A stretch of 64,000 bases of DNA from Methylomonas aurea (GCF_024505045.1 NZ_JANIBM010000005.1:124001-188000), one strand, 5' to 3'. Counted from the first letter of the stretch, positions 27,837 to 37,869 are shown. Notes: generated by a model from the sequence alone, not told the origin. Numbers and translations: made by a program.

Positions 27837-27879
27837 CGCATGCCCGGTCGCCGGTCGGGCCTCTTTATCGAATTTTGAC

Positions 27880-28857
27880 ATGACTATGAAAACCAAATTC
27901 GCGGTTCTGCTGTTGTCGTTAATCGGCGTCGGTCCTGTTACCGCCGAAATCGCGCCGACCGATTCATTTAACGCTTTCGTCAAGCACATGACCAAGCAAC
28001 ACCGTTTTAACGAAACGGAATTGCGTTCGCTGTTCAAGGCGGTGAATATCCAGCAGCCGATTCTGGATGCGATGTCCAAGCCGGCCGAGGGCAAGCCCTG
28101 GTTTCAGTACCGGGAAATCTTCATGACCGAAGCCCGCATCGCCGGCGGCGTGCAATTCTGGAAAGACAATGCCGCTACCTTGCAGGCGGTGGAGCGCCAG
28201 TACGGCGTGCCTGCAGAAATCATCGTCGCCATCATCGGCGTCGAAACCAAGTACGGTGCCCATACCGGCAAATACCGGGTGATCGACGCGTTAGCCACGC
28301 TGGGTTTCGCCTATCCGCCGCGCAGCGAGTTTTTTCTGAAGGAGTTGGAACAATTCCTGGTATTGGCGCGGGAGGAGCACATGGATCCGTTGCAACCGAT
28401 GGGTTCCTATGCCGGAGCGATGGGATTTCCGCAATTCATGCCCAGCAGTTTCCGTGGCTTTGCCAAGGATTTCGACGGCGACGGCAAACGCGATATCTGG
28501 AGCAATCCGGCCGACGCCATCGCCAGCGTTGCCAATTATTTCGTGCGTAACCAGTGGCAGCCCGGCGCGCCGGTGGCCTATCCGGTTTCGGCCAAGGGCG
28601 AATCGTATCGGCAGGCCTTGAGCAAAGGCGTCAAACCCGATATCGGCGTGGCCGAGCTACGCCAGTTGCAGGTCGAATTGCCGCCGCAATTGGCCGGCAC
28701 CGAAAAGGTGAAGCTGCTGAGTTATCAGCAACAGGCAGGCGAGGACTTGTGGCTTGGATTGCATAACTTCTATGTCATCACCCGCTACAACCACAGCCCG
28801 CTTTACGCGATGGCGGTATACCAACTGAGCCAGGCCATTGCCGCGCGCAAGACCTAA
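27880..28857 (+). CDS. mltB: lytic murein transglycosylase B
   Basis: The protein has 325 residues with a signal peptide (MTMKTKFAVLLLSLIGVGPVTA). No lipobox cysteine is seen, so it may be soluble, unlike E. coli MltB. The SLT fold shows G-V-P-A-E-I-I-V-A-I-I-G-V-E-T-K-Y-G (about 108-125) with the catalytic Glu in V-E-T-K, S-Y-A-G-A-M-G-F-P-Q-F-M-P-S-S (about 173-187), the EF-hand-like D-F-D-G-D-G-K-R-D-I-W and N-H-S-P-L-Y-A-M-A-V (about 306-315). It cleaves glycan strands with 1,6-anhydro ends. Placement after mrdAB matches other gammaproteobacteria. Confidence 0.95.
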   Translation: MTMKTKFAVLLLSLIGVGPVTAEIAPTDSFNAFVKHMTKQHRFNETELRSLFKAVNIQQPILDAMSKPAEGKPWFQYREIFMTEARIAGGVQFWKDNAATLQAVERQYGVPAEIIVAIIGVETKYGAHTGKYRVIDALATLGFAYPPRSEFFLKELEQFLVLAREEHMDPLQPMGSYAGAMGFPQFMPSSFRGFAKDFDGDGKRDIWSNPADAIASVANYFVRNQWQPGAPVAYPVSAKGESYRQALSKGVKPDIGVAELRQLQVELPPQLAGTEKVKLLSYQQQAGEDLWLGLHNFYVITRYNHSPLYAMAVYQLSQAIAARKT

Positions 28858-28987
28858 TCTGCCGGGCAGATAACCGGATCGAGCCGGATTATTCGGCCCG
28901 CGTGCTGCCGAATTTGCCGCTATGGACTACGCTTAGCCGAAACTTTTTCGGCGGCCGTCCGTTCCGGCCTCGGCCAGCAACGTCTTT

Positions 28988-30403
28988 ATGCAATTCGACT
29001 CGTTTTTATTTCTGATTTTTTGGCTGGTCGTTCTGGCCTTGTATTACTCGATCCGGGATTGGCGCGGCCGCAAATTGATGCTTTTGATCGCGAGTTACTT
29101 GTTTTATGCGGCCTGGAACCCGCCGTTTGTCGTGTTGCTGTGGATTTCGACCAACGTCGACTTTTGTCTTGGCAAAATGATCGGCGCGGCCAAAAATCAG
29201 CCGCGGCGTAAGGCGTTATTGGCGGTAAGCCTGCTGGTCAATCTGGGGTTTCTGGGTTTTTTCAAATATGCCGATTTCCTGAATCAAAGCGCTGCCGAAA
29301 TTCTGGCGTGGTTCGGAATAGGCTACCAACCGCAACCTTTAGGCATCGTACTGCCGATCGGCATTTCGTTTTATACCTTTCAAAGCCTGTCCTACACCTT
29401 GGACGTTTACCAACGCAAAATTGCCGCGGAAACCAGCTTGCTCGACTTTTCCTTGTTCGTGACTTTTTTTCCGCAACTGGTGGCCGGCCCCATCGTCAGG
29501 GCACCGCAATTTTTACCGCAATGCAAGACCCCACGGCAAACCGATGCCGACCAGTTCGTCTGGGGCTTGACCTTGTTTTTGTTCGGCGTGTTTGCCAAAG
29601 CCATATTGGCCGATGTCGGCTTGGCGCCGGTAGTGGACCAAGTCTATGCCAATCCCGCAGCCTTCGGCGCGGCGGATGCGTGGTTGGCGGTGTTGGCCTT
29701 TTCCGGGCAGATCTTTTTCGATTTTGCCGGCTACTCGCTGTGCGCCATCGGTGCGGCGATGACTTTGGGCTTCAGCCTGCCTGACAATTTCCATTGCCCT
29801 TACGGAGCCTTGGGCTTTTCCGATTTCTGGCGGCGCTGGCATATTTCGCTATCGAGCTGGCTGCGGGATTACCTCTACTTCAGCCTGGGCGGTAACCGCG
29901 TCCGCCCGCTGCGAACCGTTGTTAATTTACTGCTGGTCATGATTCTCGGCGGCCTGTGGCACGGTGCCGCCTGGACCTTTGCCCTGTGGGGTATCGTTCA
30001 CGGCACGTTTTTGGCAGCGGAACACGGCTTGAAGCACGCCTCAGGCTTTCGCCCCGAAAGTTCTGTCGCCAAGCTGGGGCTGATGTTGGCGACATTTTTG
30101 TTGGTGTCGTTAACCTGGGTTCCGTTCCGGGCTCAGGGCTTCGAAGACTTGGTGGCGATGGCGGCCGCATTGGTCCGTAGCGATGGCGCCGCCGCCGTCC
30201 TGGCCCAGTCCAGCCGCATCGTAGTGGCCGGCATCGTGTCGGTCATGCTGCTGTGGCATATTCTTGCCCGCGAAATTCGGTTGGAACAAATCTTCGAGCG
30301 TTTTACGCCCATGGTCCGCGGCTCGCTGATCGCCGGCTTGACAATTTCCGTCGTGTTATTTTCCAACGGTGACAGCCGTGCCTTCATTTATTTCCAATTC
30401 TAG
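28988..30403 (+). CDS. MBOAT-family O-acyltransferase (AlgI-like)
   Basis: The protein has 471 residues and about ten membrane segments. It matches the AlgI/DltB type of MBOAT: N-terminal F-D-S-F-L-F-L-I-F-W, the L-P-I-G-I-S-F-Y-T-F-Q-S-L-S-Y-T-L-D-V-Y (about 119-138) core, F-W-R-R-W-H-I-S-L-S-S-W-L-R-D-Y-L (about 279-295) and the catalytic His in G-G-L-W-H-G-A-A-W (about 321-329). These enzymes acylate exported polysaccharides or cell-wall polymers using an acyl donor from the cytoplasm. It overlaps by 35 bases the next gene, an SGNH-like partner, so the pair is likely a dedicated polymer O-acetylation unit. The polymer is unknown. Confidence 0.92.
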   Translation: MQFDSFLFLIFWLVVLALYYSIRDWRGRKLMLLIASYLFYAAWNPPFVVLLWISTNVDFCLGKMIGAAKNQPRRKALLAVSLLVNLGFLGFFKYADFLNQSAAEILAWFGIGYQPQPLGIVLPIGISFYTFQSLSYTLDVYQRKIAAETSLLDFSLFVTFFPQLVAGPIVRAPQFLPQCKTPRQTDADQFVWGLTLFLFGVFAKAILADVGLAPVVDQVYANPAAFGAADAWLAVLAFSGQIFFDFAGYSLCAIGAAMTLGFSLPDNFHCPYGALGFSDFWRRWHISLSSWLRDYLYFSLGGNRVRPLRTVVNLLLVMILGGLWHGAAWTFALWGIVHGTFLAAEHGLKHASGFRPESSVAKLGLMLATFLLVSLTWVPFRAQGFEDLVAMAAALVRSDGAAAVLAQSSRIVVAGIVSVMLLWHILAREIRLEQIFERFTPMVRGSLIAGLTISVVLFSNGDSRAFIYFQF

Positions 30404-31454
30404 CGATAGGTTGCCGAACCCGGCGGTCAAGCGCGCATTTGGCTTCGGCTTGCTGGTGGCCGTTTTGTTATTGGCTGTGGTCGAACTCCGGCTGCGGCAA
30501 ATCGGCTTTCGGCCGACGGTGCAGGACAGCAAAGAGCTATGGGCGGCGCAACGCGGTAAAGCGGCTTTGCTCGGTAAGCAGGCCTTGATTTTGGTGGGCG
30601 ACTCGCGGATGCAGTTGGGCATGGATCTGGACGTGCTGGCGGTAGAGACCGGGCTGACGCCGGTGCAATTGGCGATAGACGGATCGGAGTTTTTGCCGGT
30701 GCTGGCCGATATGGCGCAGGATCCGGCAATCACCGGCAAGCTGTTGGTGTCCGGCGACGTTTGGAAACTGGCCGCAAGCCGGCCGCGCGACCGGGCCGAA
30801 GAATGGGTGGAGTTTTATCACCGCAAATACAAGGATCTGGTATCGGCCAAATTGGAAACCTTGTTGAAAAGCCAGGTTCAACAGCAATTGGCGTTATACG
30901 GCGGCGGCATTCCGCCGCAGGTGTTGTTCGAGCGTCTGACGTCACCCGGCATGATCCGGCCGTTTTATTTGACGACCTACGCTAACCGCGAACGCGACGC
31001 CGATTATGAATTGGTGCAACAGCCGGCTTTCTATATCAACCGGGTGTTGCGTAGTTTGGGCCAGCCGGTTGACATGGCCGGGATTGATACCCGGGAAAAG
31101 TTCGAGCATGCCGTCGGCCAGAAACTCAGGCAGTCGGCGCCGTCGCAATTTTCCGCGGACCAGTTTGCCTACACCCATGGCCTGAGTCGGCAAATCCAGA
31201 ACAAAGGCGGCCAACTGGCCTTTATCAATTTTCCGTCAACGGCCTTGGTCAGAACGATAGAGGAATACCGTTATCCCAGAGCAAGCGGCTGGGACGTATT
31301 CTCGGCGAATAGTCCGGCGCTTGCCGTTAATTGCTGGGACTATCCGGAATTTGCTTTCGAGTTGCCGGATGGCGCGCATCTGGACCGGCGCGATAAAGCC
31401 GAATTCACCCGCCGTCTGGTGGCGAGGCTGAAGGCCTCCGCATTCTTCGACTAG
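30369..31454 (+). CDS. SGNH/GDSL-like membrane-anchored partner of the MBOAT protein
   Basis: The protein has about 361 residues from GTG 30369, with another GTG at 30378, so the exact start is uncertain. A single membrane segment (FGFGLLVAVLLLAVVELRL, about 25-43) anchors it. A GDS block with the Ser nucleophile in V-G-D-S-R-M-Q-L-G (about 77-85) and a C-terminal D-G-A-H pair (D-x-x-H motif, about 340) suggest an SGNH-hydrolase-like fold. In alginate and cellulose acetylation systems such proteins transfer the acyl group to the polymer in the periplasm after the MBOAT. Its close overlap with the MBOAT gene supports this role, but the acceptor is not known. Confidence 0.75.
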   Translation: MTAVPSFISNSSDRLPNPAVKRAFGFGLLVAVLLLAVVELRLRQIGFRPTVQDSKELWAAQRGKAALLGKQALILVGDSRMQLGMDLDVLAVETGLTPVQLAIDGSEFLPVLADMAQDPAITGKLLVSGDVWKLAASRPRDRAEEWVEFYHRKYKDLVSAKLETLLKSQVQQQLALYGGGIPPQVLFERLTSPGMIRPFYLTTYANRERDADYELVQQPAFYINRVLRSLGQPVDMAGIDTREKFEHAVGQKLRQSAPSQFSADQFAYTHGLSRQIQNKGGQLAFINFPSTALVRTIEEYRYPRASGWDVFSANSPALAVNCWDYPEFAFELPDGAHLDRRDKAEFTRRLVARLKASAFFD

Positions 31455-31481
31455 CCGCGGCGGACGCCGGCAGTCCGGAGC

Positions 31482-32390
31482 CTAGGAAATGTAATTGAAC
31501 AGCGACAGGTTTTGCACCTTGGTGAACGCATGCTGCGCGGCTTGCAGCGAGATCTGTTGCTGGTTGAATTTGCTCAAGGCTTCGGCGTAATCCAAATCGC
31601 CGATGTCCGAGGCCGTGGCTTTATTGTCCAGGATATAGTCGGCATTCAGATTTTCCTGGTCGTCCAACGCGTTCAGGCGGGCGCCGGCCGAAGCACGAAC
31701 GTTATCGAAGCGGGCTAGCGCCCGGTCGAGGTCGTCCAGCGAATTTTTATTCGGCGTGTTGGCCTTCAAATCGCTGGATAACTGAGCGACCGCTTGCAAT
31801 ACGTTGTCGATCGACCCGGCGCTCAGTGGTGCCAACTGGATTGCGCCGAATACCGCCTCGCCCGGATCGCCGTCGGTAACGACCCGGTTCGGGCCGATCG
31901 CGATCTTGCGTTGGTTGGCGTCGCCCAGATAGGCGTAGTCCGGGGTATCGGTGAAGGCCGGGCGGTCGCTGGCGTAGCCGGAAAACAAATATTCGCCATT
32001 CGCGTTTTTGGTGTTGGCGATGCTGAGCAATTGTTTGTTCATCTCGTCGATTTCCATCGCGATTTGTTGGCGGTTGGTCTGGGTATTGGCATCGTTCAAC
32101 GCCTGCACCGTCAGCTCGCGAATCCGGTGCAACACGTCGGTCGCATTTGCCAGATTCGACTCTTCCAGGTCCAGCCGTTGCCGCGCCGCACCGATGTTGG
32201 CCTGATACTGTTGGTTTTCTTTGATGTTCTGCTCGAAATCGATCAGGCTGGTCGCCGCCACGGCGTTTTCGGCCGGATTCAGGTATTTTTTGCCGGAGGA
32301 CAGCTTCAGTTGGGTATCGTGCAGCTTGGATTGCTGGTCCAGCATCGCGTTCAGACCAAGCTGATGGTTCCAGGAAGTTGAAATACGCAT
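31482..32390 (-). CDS. flgL: flagellar hook-associated protein 3 (hook-filament junction)
   Basis: The protein has 302 residues. The N-terminus (RISTSWNHQLGLNAMLDQQSKLHDTQLKLSSGKKYLNPAEN) and the flagellin-like C-terminal helix ending in F-N-Y-I-S are typical FlgL. It forms the junction between the FlgK ring and the filament. It is the last gene of the minus-strand flgB-L run, 9 bases after flgK, with an RBS-like AGGAGAT just before its ATG. Confidence 0.95.
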   Translation of the reverse strand: MRISTSWNHQLGLNAMLDQQSKLHDTQLKLSSGKKYLNPAENAVAATSLIDFEQNIKENQQYQANIGAARQRLDLEESNLANATDVLHRIRELTVQALNDANTQTNRQQIAMEIDEMNKQLLSIANTKNANGEYLFSGYASDRPAFTDTPDYAYLGDANQRKIAIGPNRVVTDGDPGEAVFGAIQLAPLSAGSIDNVLQAVAQLSSDLKANTPNKNSLDDLDRALARFDNVRASAGARLNALDDQENLNADYILDNKATASDIGDLDYAEALSKFNQQQISLQAAQHAFTKVQNLSLFNYIS

Positions 32391-32399
32391 GATAATCTC

Positions 32400-34079
32400 C
32401 TAACGAAAGGCCCCGATCAGGGTATCGAACATGGCGTTGGCCACCGATACCGCTTTAGCGGCCGCCTGATACGAATTTTGAAATTTGATCAAATTGGCGG
32501 CTTCCTCGTCCAAATTCACCCCGGAAATATTTTCCTTGGCGCTGGTGGCTTGTTTCAGCAACGTGTCCTGGGCGTCGCGGCTGACCGATGCGGCATGGGT
32601 TTGCGAGCCGACATCGGCGACCAATTGACCGTAGACTTGGGTAAAACTGGCTCTACCGCCCAGCATGCCGGTTTTGGTTTCCAGCTCGGCCAGTTTCAAC
32701 GCGTTGCTGTTGTCGCCCGGCAAATCGGCGGCGCTGGCCGCGGCAATTTGTTTGGGGTTGGTGATCGCGCTGTTCAATTTGATGTTCGCGGCAGCGTTGA
32801 AATTGGGGCTGATGGTAAAACTGTTACCGATCGTCAACGTGCCGCTGAAGCTGATGTTGAAGCCGTTGGCCGCCGCTACCGCCGGTGCCGGATCGCTCAA
32901 ATCGGAGGCGCTCAGCGGGGTATACACGCTGTTGTCGCTCAGATTGGTCAGCGTAAACACATCGGGTCCGGTGCTGATCACTTCGAGCTTGTAAGACGCG
33001 CCCAAAGTGGTTGCCGAGGTCGGGGCGACGAAGCTGGCGACGGCGCCGGCGTTATTGCCCGGCGGTCCTTTGACTTGCACGCTCGGCGTACCGAGATCGA
33101 AGAAATCCACGCCGGTGGCGGAGGGCGGGCCGCTCAGATCGTAGCCGTTACGGTGAATGTTGTTGAATTCGGTGGCGATTCCGGTTGCCAGCAAGCCCAA
33201 CTGCTGTTGCGCCGGGTCGAGAACCTGGTCGCGGAAGCGCAGGTTGCCGTAGATGCTGCCACCGGAAATTTGGTTGGAAATATCCTGGCCGTTCAATACC
33301 AATTGTTTTTGGTCCGCATTCAGCGCATCGCCTTGCAACGAAAGTTCGGCGGCATAGTTGCCCAGTACCAGCGATTGGCCTTTGCCGATAAATACATTGA
33401 TCGAGCCGTCGCTTTGAGCGACATAACTGACGTCAACTTTCTCGGCGATTTTGGTCAGTAGCTGGTCGCGCTGGTCCAGCAGTTGGTTGGGCAATTGTTT
33501 ACCGGTGGAGCGGCCGATGTCGGCGACGATTTTGACGTTGAGTTCCGCAATCGATTTGGCGTAACCGTTGACCTCGTCGACAGCGCTGGCCAAGTTGTTG
33601 TTGACTTGAGTCCGCAGGTTGCCGAAGCGTTCGTTCATGGTGTTGAACTGCTGGGTCAGCGACTCGGCCTGGGTCAGCATCACTTGCCGCGCGGCGATCG
33701 AAGTCGGATCGTTGGACACGTCGTCCACCGCGTTGAAAAAGCTCTTCAAGGCCGGGGCCAGACCGGTGGCGTTGTCGGCGGTGATGTTGTCGATTTGGGC
33801 GGACAATTTATAGAAACTGTTGACGTCGTTAAACGTGGCGGCGCTGGTGCGGACCTGGTTGGTAATGAATTGGTCGTAACTGCGGGTGATGTTGGCCACT
33901 TCCACGCCGTTACCCATGTAACCGGCGCCATTGAATTGTTCCGGCCGCGTGGCCAGTTCTACCCGTTGCCGGCTGTAGCCGTCGGTATTGGCATTGGCGA
34001 TGTTGTTGCTGGTGGTTTCCAGCGAACGTTGGAACGCAGTCAAGCCGGAAAGTGCGGTACCCAAAATGCCCATCGACAT
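32400..34079 (-). CDS. flgK: flagellar hook-associated protein 1
   Basis: The protein has 559 residues, within the normal range. The N-terminal GILGTALSGLTAFQRSLETTSNNIANANTDGYSRQRVEL (about 4-42) is the flagellar rod/hook family signature, and the C-terminal V-N-L-D-E-E-A-A-N-L-I-K-F-Q-N-S-Y-Q-A-A-A-K helix completes the D0 coiled-coil domain. FlgK is the first junction protein at the hook tip. The start is the first of two close ATGs, preceded by GGAGGCGATC. Confidence 0.97.
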   Translation of the reverse strand: MSMGILGTALSGLTAFQRSLETTSNNIANANTDGYSRQRVELATRPEQFNGAGYMGNGVEVANITRSYDQFITNQVRTSAATFNDVNSFYKLSAQIDNITADNATGLAPALKSFFNAVDDVSNDPTSIAARQVMLTQAESLTQQFNTMNERFGNLRTQVNNNLASAVDEVNGYAKSIAELNVKIVADIGRSTGKQLPNQLLDQRDQLLTKIAEKVDVSYVAQSDGSINVFIGKGQSLVLGNYAAELSLQGDALNADQKQLVLNGQDISNQISGGSIYGNLRFRDQVLDPAQQQLGLLATGIATEFNNIHRNGYDLSGPPSATGVDFFDLGTPSVQVKGPPGNNAGAVASFVAPTSATTLGASYKLEVISTGPDVFTLTNLSDNSVYTPLSASDLSDPAPAVAAANGFNISFSGTLTIGNSFTISPNFNAAANIKLNSAITNPKQIAAASAADLPGDNSNALKLAELETKTGMLGGRASFTQVYGQLVADVGSQTHAASVSRDAQDTLLKQATSAKENISGVNLDEEAANLIKFQNSYQAAAKAVSVANAMFDTLIGAFR

Positions 34080-34088
34080 GATCGCCTC

Positions 34089-35147
34089 CTAGCCTGCGTC
34101 GCGCAGAGCCGCCGCTTCGGCGGCGCTTTGGTTGTGGTAGATGCTCATCACTTTTTCGGCGTAGCGCGGATCGGTCGCGTAACCGGCCTGCTGCAGCTCG
34201 CGGATGTATTGGCCGGCGTTGCCGGCTTTTTTCAAAGCCTCGCTGTAGCGCGGGTTGTTCTTGATGAAATTCACGTAATCGTCGAAGCTTTGTTTGTACG
34301 AGCCATAGGCGCGGAAGCCGGCCATTTCCTTTCTGGCGCTGGTGCCGTCGAACTCCAGCGTCAAGGCTTTGGCTTGTTTGCCTTGCCAGGATTTGTCGGC
34401 TTTGATGTTGAATAAATTGAAACTGTTCTCGCCGTGGCCGTTTTTGATCACGGCTTGGCCCCAGCCGGTTTCCAGCGCCGCTTGCGCCAGCAGCAGATTC
34501 GGGTCGACGCCAAGGGCGCGTGCGGCCTCCAGCGCGTGCGGCCGTAATTGGCTAACGAATTCTTCTTTGCTTGACAGGGTTTCGCTGCCGACGCCGGCGC
34601 CGGCTGCGGCTTGCAGTTCGTTTTCCAGGTTTTGCCATTGGCCGGCCATCGCGTTCTGGCTGCGTTCCAGCATGGCCAAGCTGCGTTCCAGGCTGTTAAG
34701 GCCGGAGCTTTCCAGCGGTTCGCCGTCGCTTGCGCCGTTGCCGGCAATAGTCTGGTGGTGGTCGGGTTGCGATGCGCTACCGGTGCCGGCGGCCCGGTTC
34801 AGCACTTCGTTCGTGGCCAGTTTCGGGTCTTTTTCGTCTTCTTCCGCGGCTTTGGGCGACAATTGTTTGGCGATCAAATCCGCGAAGCCGATGCCCGGTT
34901 TGCCGGCCAGCTGCATGGCCATTTGCTGGTCGTACATGTCGCGGTAAAACTGGCTTTGCTGGCTGTCCAGAATGCCGTCCGCCAGTTTCGCTTCGCGCAT
35001 GCTCTTCATCATCATGCTCAGAAACAGCGATTCGAATTGCTTGGCCACTTCCTTGATGGCGGCGGGCGATTGCTCGCGGGCGCTTTGTTTCAGTTTCGCC
35101 AGACTATTGAAGTCGGTGTATACCGAGGCGCTGTCTACGTTCAACAT
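34089..35147 (-). CDS. flgJ: peptidoglycan hydrolase FlgJ, rod cap with GH73 domain
   Basis: The protein has 352 residues. The ATG at 35147 follows a G-rich sequence; a TTG five codons upstream is less likely. The N-terminal part (E-V-A-K-Q-F-E-S-L-F-L-S-M-M-M-K-S-M-R-E, about 33-52) is the rod-capping domain. A linker of about 80 residues leads to a C-terminal GH73 muramidase with A-L-E-T-G-W-G-Q (about 235-242), whose Glu is catalytic, and Y-G-S-Y-K-Q-S-F-D-D-Y (about 280). The fused two-domain form is typical of beta- and gammaproteobacteria. It opens the cell wall for rod growth. Confidence 0.95.
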   Translation of the reverse strand: MLNVDSASVYTDFNSLAKLKQSAREQSPAAIKEVAKQFESLFLSMMMKSMREAKLADGILDSQQSQFYRDMYDQQMAMQLAGKPGIGFADLIAKQLSPKAAEEDEKDPKLATNEVLNRAAGTGSASQPDHHQTIAGNGASDGEPLESSGLNSLERSLAMLERSQNAMAGQWQNLENELQAAAGAGVGSETLSSKEEFVSQLRPHALEAARALGVDPNLLLAQAALETGWGQAVIKNGHGENSFNLFNIKADKSWQGKQAKALTLEFDGTSARKEMAGFRAYGSYKQSFDDYVNFIKNNPRYSEALKKAGNAGQYIRELQQAGYATDPRYAEKVMSIYHNQSAAEAAALRDAG

Positions 35148-35191
35148 AACGAATCCCCCCAAACCGGTTTAAATCAACGTACCGGTTAGCG

Positions 35192-36277
35192 TTAAATCAC
35201 AATCAATTCGGCGCGCAGCGCGCCGGCCGATCTCAGAGCTTCCAGAATGGCCACCAAATCGCTGGGGCCGGCGCCGACACCATTGACCGCCTGTACGATT
35301 TCATCCAACGATACGCCGGGATTAAACACGAACATGTGGTTCTTATCTTCCTTGACCTCGACGTTCGATTGCGGAGTCACCACCGTGCTGCCGCCGGACA
35401 ACGGGTTAGGCTGGCTGACTTGCGGGTTCTCGCTGATCGTCACGGTCAAGCTGCCGTGCGATACTGCGGCCGGCTGTACCCGCACCTTGCTGTTGATGAT
35501 GACGGTACCGGTGCGCGAGTTGACGATCACTTTCGCCGGCGCATCGTCCGGCGCCAGTTCGATGTTCTCAATCACCGAGGCGAAGCCGACCCGTTGCGCA
35601 GGATTGACCGGAGCGCGAACGCTGACCGAGGTGGCGTCTATGGCTTGCGCGGTATCGGCGCCCAGGGTTTTGTTGATCGAATCGGCCATGCGTTGGGCGG
35701 TGGTAAAGTCGGCCGTGTTCAGGTTGAAAACCATGTCCGGGCTTTGGTCGAACGAGGTCGGTACGATGCGTTCCACCGTCGCCCCACTCGGTACCCGGCC
35801 GACCAGCGGATTGTTGACCGTGACCTTCGAGCCGTCCTGGCCACCGGCGCTGAGGCCGCCCACTACCAGATTGCCTTGCGCCATGGCGTAGACGTTGCCG
35901 TCGGCGCCGCGCAGCGGACTCATCAACAAGGAGCCGCCGCGCAGGCTTTTGGCGTCGCCCATTGACGATACGGTGACGTCGATTTTTTGGCCGGGTTTGG
36001 CAAACGCGGGCAGATCGGCGTGAATGCTGACCAGCGCCACGTTTTTCGATTTCGGGTCGATATCCGGCGGCAAGGTCATGCCGAGTCTGCCCATCATGCT
36101 GCGCAGGCTCTGCCCGGTAAACTTGGTTTTGTCGCCGGTCTTGTCCAGACCGGTCACCAGACCGTAGCCGACCAGTTGGTTGGTACGAACGCCGGAGATG
36201 GAGGCGATGTCTTTGATGCGTTCGGCCTGGACCTGGCCGGTGCCGAGCAGCAGAAGCAGAAAAATTAAGCGTTTCAT
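35192..36277 (-). CDS. flgI: flagellar P-ring protein
   Basis: The protein has 361 residues with a Sec signal peptide ([18 protein letters not shown]). Conserved FlgI regions are [25 protein letters not shown] (about 20-44), [12 protein letters not shown] (about 84-95), and the C-terminal [25 protein letters not shown]. It forms the periplasmic bushing around the rod, bound to peptidoglycan. Confidence 0.97.
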   Translation of the reverse strand: MKRLIFLLLLLGTGQVQAERIKDIASISGVRTNQLVGYGLVTGLDKTGDKTKFTGQSLRSMMGRLGMTLPPDIDPKSKNVALVSIHADLPAFAKPGQKIDVTVSSMGDAKSLRGGSLLMSPLRGADGNVYAMAQGNLVVGGLSAGGQDGSKVTVNNPLVGRVPSGATVERIVPTSFDQSPDMVFNLNTADFTTAQRMADSINKTLGADTAQAIDATSVSVRAPVNPAQRVGFASVIENIELAPDDAPAKVIVNSRTGTVIINSKVRVQPAAVSHGSLTVTISENPQVSQPNPLSGGSTVVTPQSNVEVKEDKNHMFVFNPGVSLDEIVQAVNGVGAGPSDLVAILEALRSAGALRAELIVI

Positions 36278-36300
36278 GGCGTTTCTCCTGGGCGGCCGGG

Positions 36301-37014
36301 TCAGAACGGGAAGATCGGGCTGGACAAAATTCGGGTGATCCAGCCGGGTTTACTGCTGTCGGCCAAGGCGCCGTCGCCGGTGTACATGATGGTGGCGTCG
36401 GCCACTTTGCTGGACGGGATGGTGTTGGCGACGTTGATGTCGATCGGCCTGACAATGCCGGACAGACGAATGTATTCGCTGCCGTCGTTCAGAGTCACCC
36501 GTTTCTCGCCGCGCACCCGTAGATTGCCGTTGGGCAACAAGTCGACCACAGTGACACTGATGCCGCCGGTCAGGCGGTTGCTTTGCCGGGAGTCGCCTTT
36601 GCCCTCTGTCGAACGGTCCATGCTGTAATCCAGCGAAGTCGCCAAATCGTGGCCGAGCAGGGCGGAACTGGCCAAACCGAAGATGGTCGGCGCGCTGCCG
36701 CTGGCCTGGATATCGCTGTTTTTGCTGGCTTTGGAGTTGGCCTGTTTGGTGGCGTTGGTATTCTCGTCGAAGGTGACGGTCAAAACATCGCCGACCCGGC
36801 GTGCGGCATGGTCTTCGAACAAGCGCATGTCATAACCGGCCTGGTAGATGGCGCCATTGTTTTGTTGCGGCGGCCGCAGGTCGGCGGGTTGTACCGGGGC
36901 GAAGTCCGGGTCGCGTTTCGGCAGCGTGTCGCAACCGGCCAGAATCGAGAGTATTGCCGCTAGCAGCAAAAATTTGCCGCCGGCTTGCCGCTGGAAATGT
37001 ATGAGCTTATTCAT
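36301..37014 (-). CDS. flgH: flagellar L-ring lipoprotein
   Basis: The protein has 237 residues. A lipoprotein signal ends in the lipobox L-A-G-C (Cys28), so it is anchored in the outer membrane. The conserved [26 protein letters not shown] (about 65-80), [13 protein letters not shown] (about 159-171) and S-G-I-V-R-P-x-D-I motifs identify FlgH. It forms the outer-membrane ring with FlgI. Confidence 0.97.
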   Translation of the reverse strand: MNKLIHFQRQAGGKFLLLAAILSILAGCDTLPKRDPDFAPVQPADLRPPQQNNGAIYQAGYDMRLFEDHAARRVGDVLTVTFDENTNATKQANSKASKNSDIQASGSAPTIFGLASSALLGHDLATSLDYSMDRSTEGKGDSRQSNRLTGGISVTVVDLLPNGNLRVRGEKRVTLNDGSEYIRLSGIVRPIDINVANTIPSSKVADATIMYTGDGALADSSKPGWITRILSSPIFPF

Positions 37015-37029
37015 GGCCTTGGTCCTGAA

Positions 37030-37818
37030 TTAGAGTTGTTGCGTGACGAAGGACAGCATCTGGTCGGTCGTGGAGATGGCTTTCGAGTTCATTTCGTATG
37101 CGCGCTGGGTTTCGATCATATTCACCAGCTCTTCGACAACGTTGACGTTGGAAGTCTCCAGCGAGCCCTGAATCATCTGGCCCAATTCGTTCTCGCCGGG
37201 ATTGCCGATGATCGGCGCGCCACTGGCCACCGTTTCCCGGAACAGGTTGTCGCCGATCGGTTCCAGGCCGGCGGTATTGACGAAATCGGCGATCTGGATC
37301 TGGCCGATCTGGTTGGCCGCGGCGGCGCCGGGCTGGGTCACGGAAACCGTGCCGTCCTGGCCGATGGTAATGCTGAGGGCGTCCTGCGGGATGGTGATGG
37401 CCGGTTCCAGCAGCATGCCGTTGGAGGTCACCAACTGGCCGGTGGAGTCCATCTTGAACGAACCGTCGCGGGTGTAATTGATGTCGCCGTTGGGCTGCAG
37501 AATCTGGATGAAGCCGCGGCCGCTAATGGCAATGTCCAGCGAATTGCCGGTCTGCAAAATATTGCCTTGGGTATGGATTTTCTCGGTGGCGACGGTCCGC
37601 ACGCCGGTGCCCAGCTGGAGGCCGGTCGGTAACTGGGTGTTCTGGGTGGATTGGGCGCCGGCCTGGCGTACGTTTTGGTACATCAGGTCGGCGAATATCG
37701 GTCTGGCTTTCTTGAAGCCGGTGGTATTGACGTTGGCCAGGTTATTGGAAATAACCGCCATACGGGTTTGTTGGGCGTCCAATCCGGACTTTGCGACCCA
37801 TAATGCTCGTTCTGTCAT
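37030..37818 (-). CDS. flgG: flagellar distal rod protein
   Basis: The protein has 262 residues. The N-terminal [32 protein letters not shown] (about 5-36) and C-terminal [23 protein letters not shown] motifs are diagnostic. FlgG makes the distal rod through the L and P rings. Its AGGAGG ribosome-binding sequence lies inside an inverted repeat in the 51-base gap after flgF. Confidence 0.97.
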   Translation of the reverse strand: MTERALWVAKSGLDAQQTRMAVISNNLANVNTTGFKKARPIFADLMYQNVRQAGAQSTQNTQLPTGLQLGTGVRTVATEKIHTQGNILQTGNSLDIAISGRGFIQILQPNGDINYTRDGSFKMDSTGQLVTSNGMLLEPAITIPQDALSITIGQDGTVSVTQPGAAAANQIGQIQIADFVNTAGLEPIGDNLFRETVASGAPIIGNPGENELGQMIQGSLETSNVNVVEELVNMIETQRAYEMNSKAISTTDQMLSFVTQQL

Positions 37819-37824
37819 GACAGC

Positions 37825-37858
37825 CTCCTGATCTGACGATTTTTTGTCTTATCAGGAG
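37825..37858 (-). promoter_or_regulatory. intercistronic hairpin covering the flgG ribosome-binding site
   Basis: CTCCTGAT (37825-37832) and ATCAGGAG (37851-37858) are perfect inverted repeats with a partly paired middle (GTC/GAC). In the flgFG mRNA the 3' arm carries the flgG Shine-Dalgarno AGGAGG, so the hairpin could reduce flgG translation unless ribosomes finishing flgF or another factor open it. Confidence 0.55.
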
Positions 37859-37869
37859 TCAAGCAGGTT

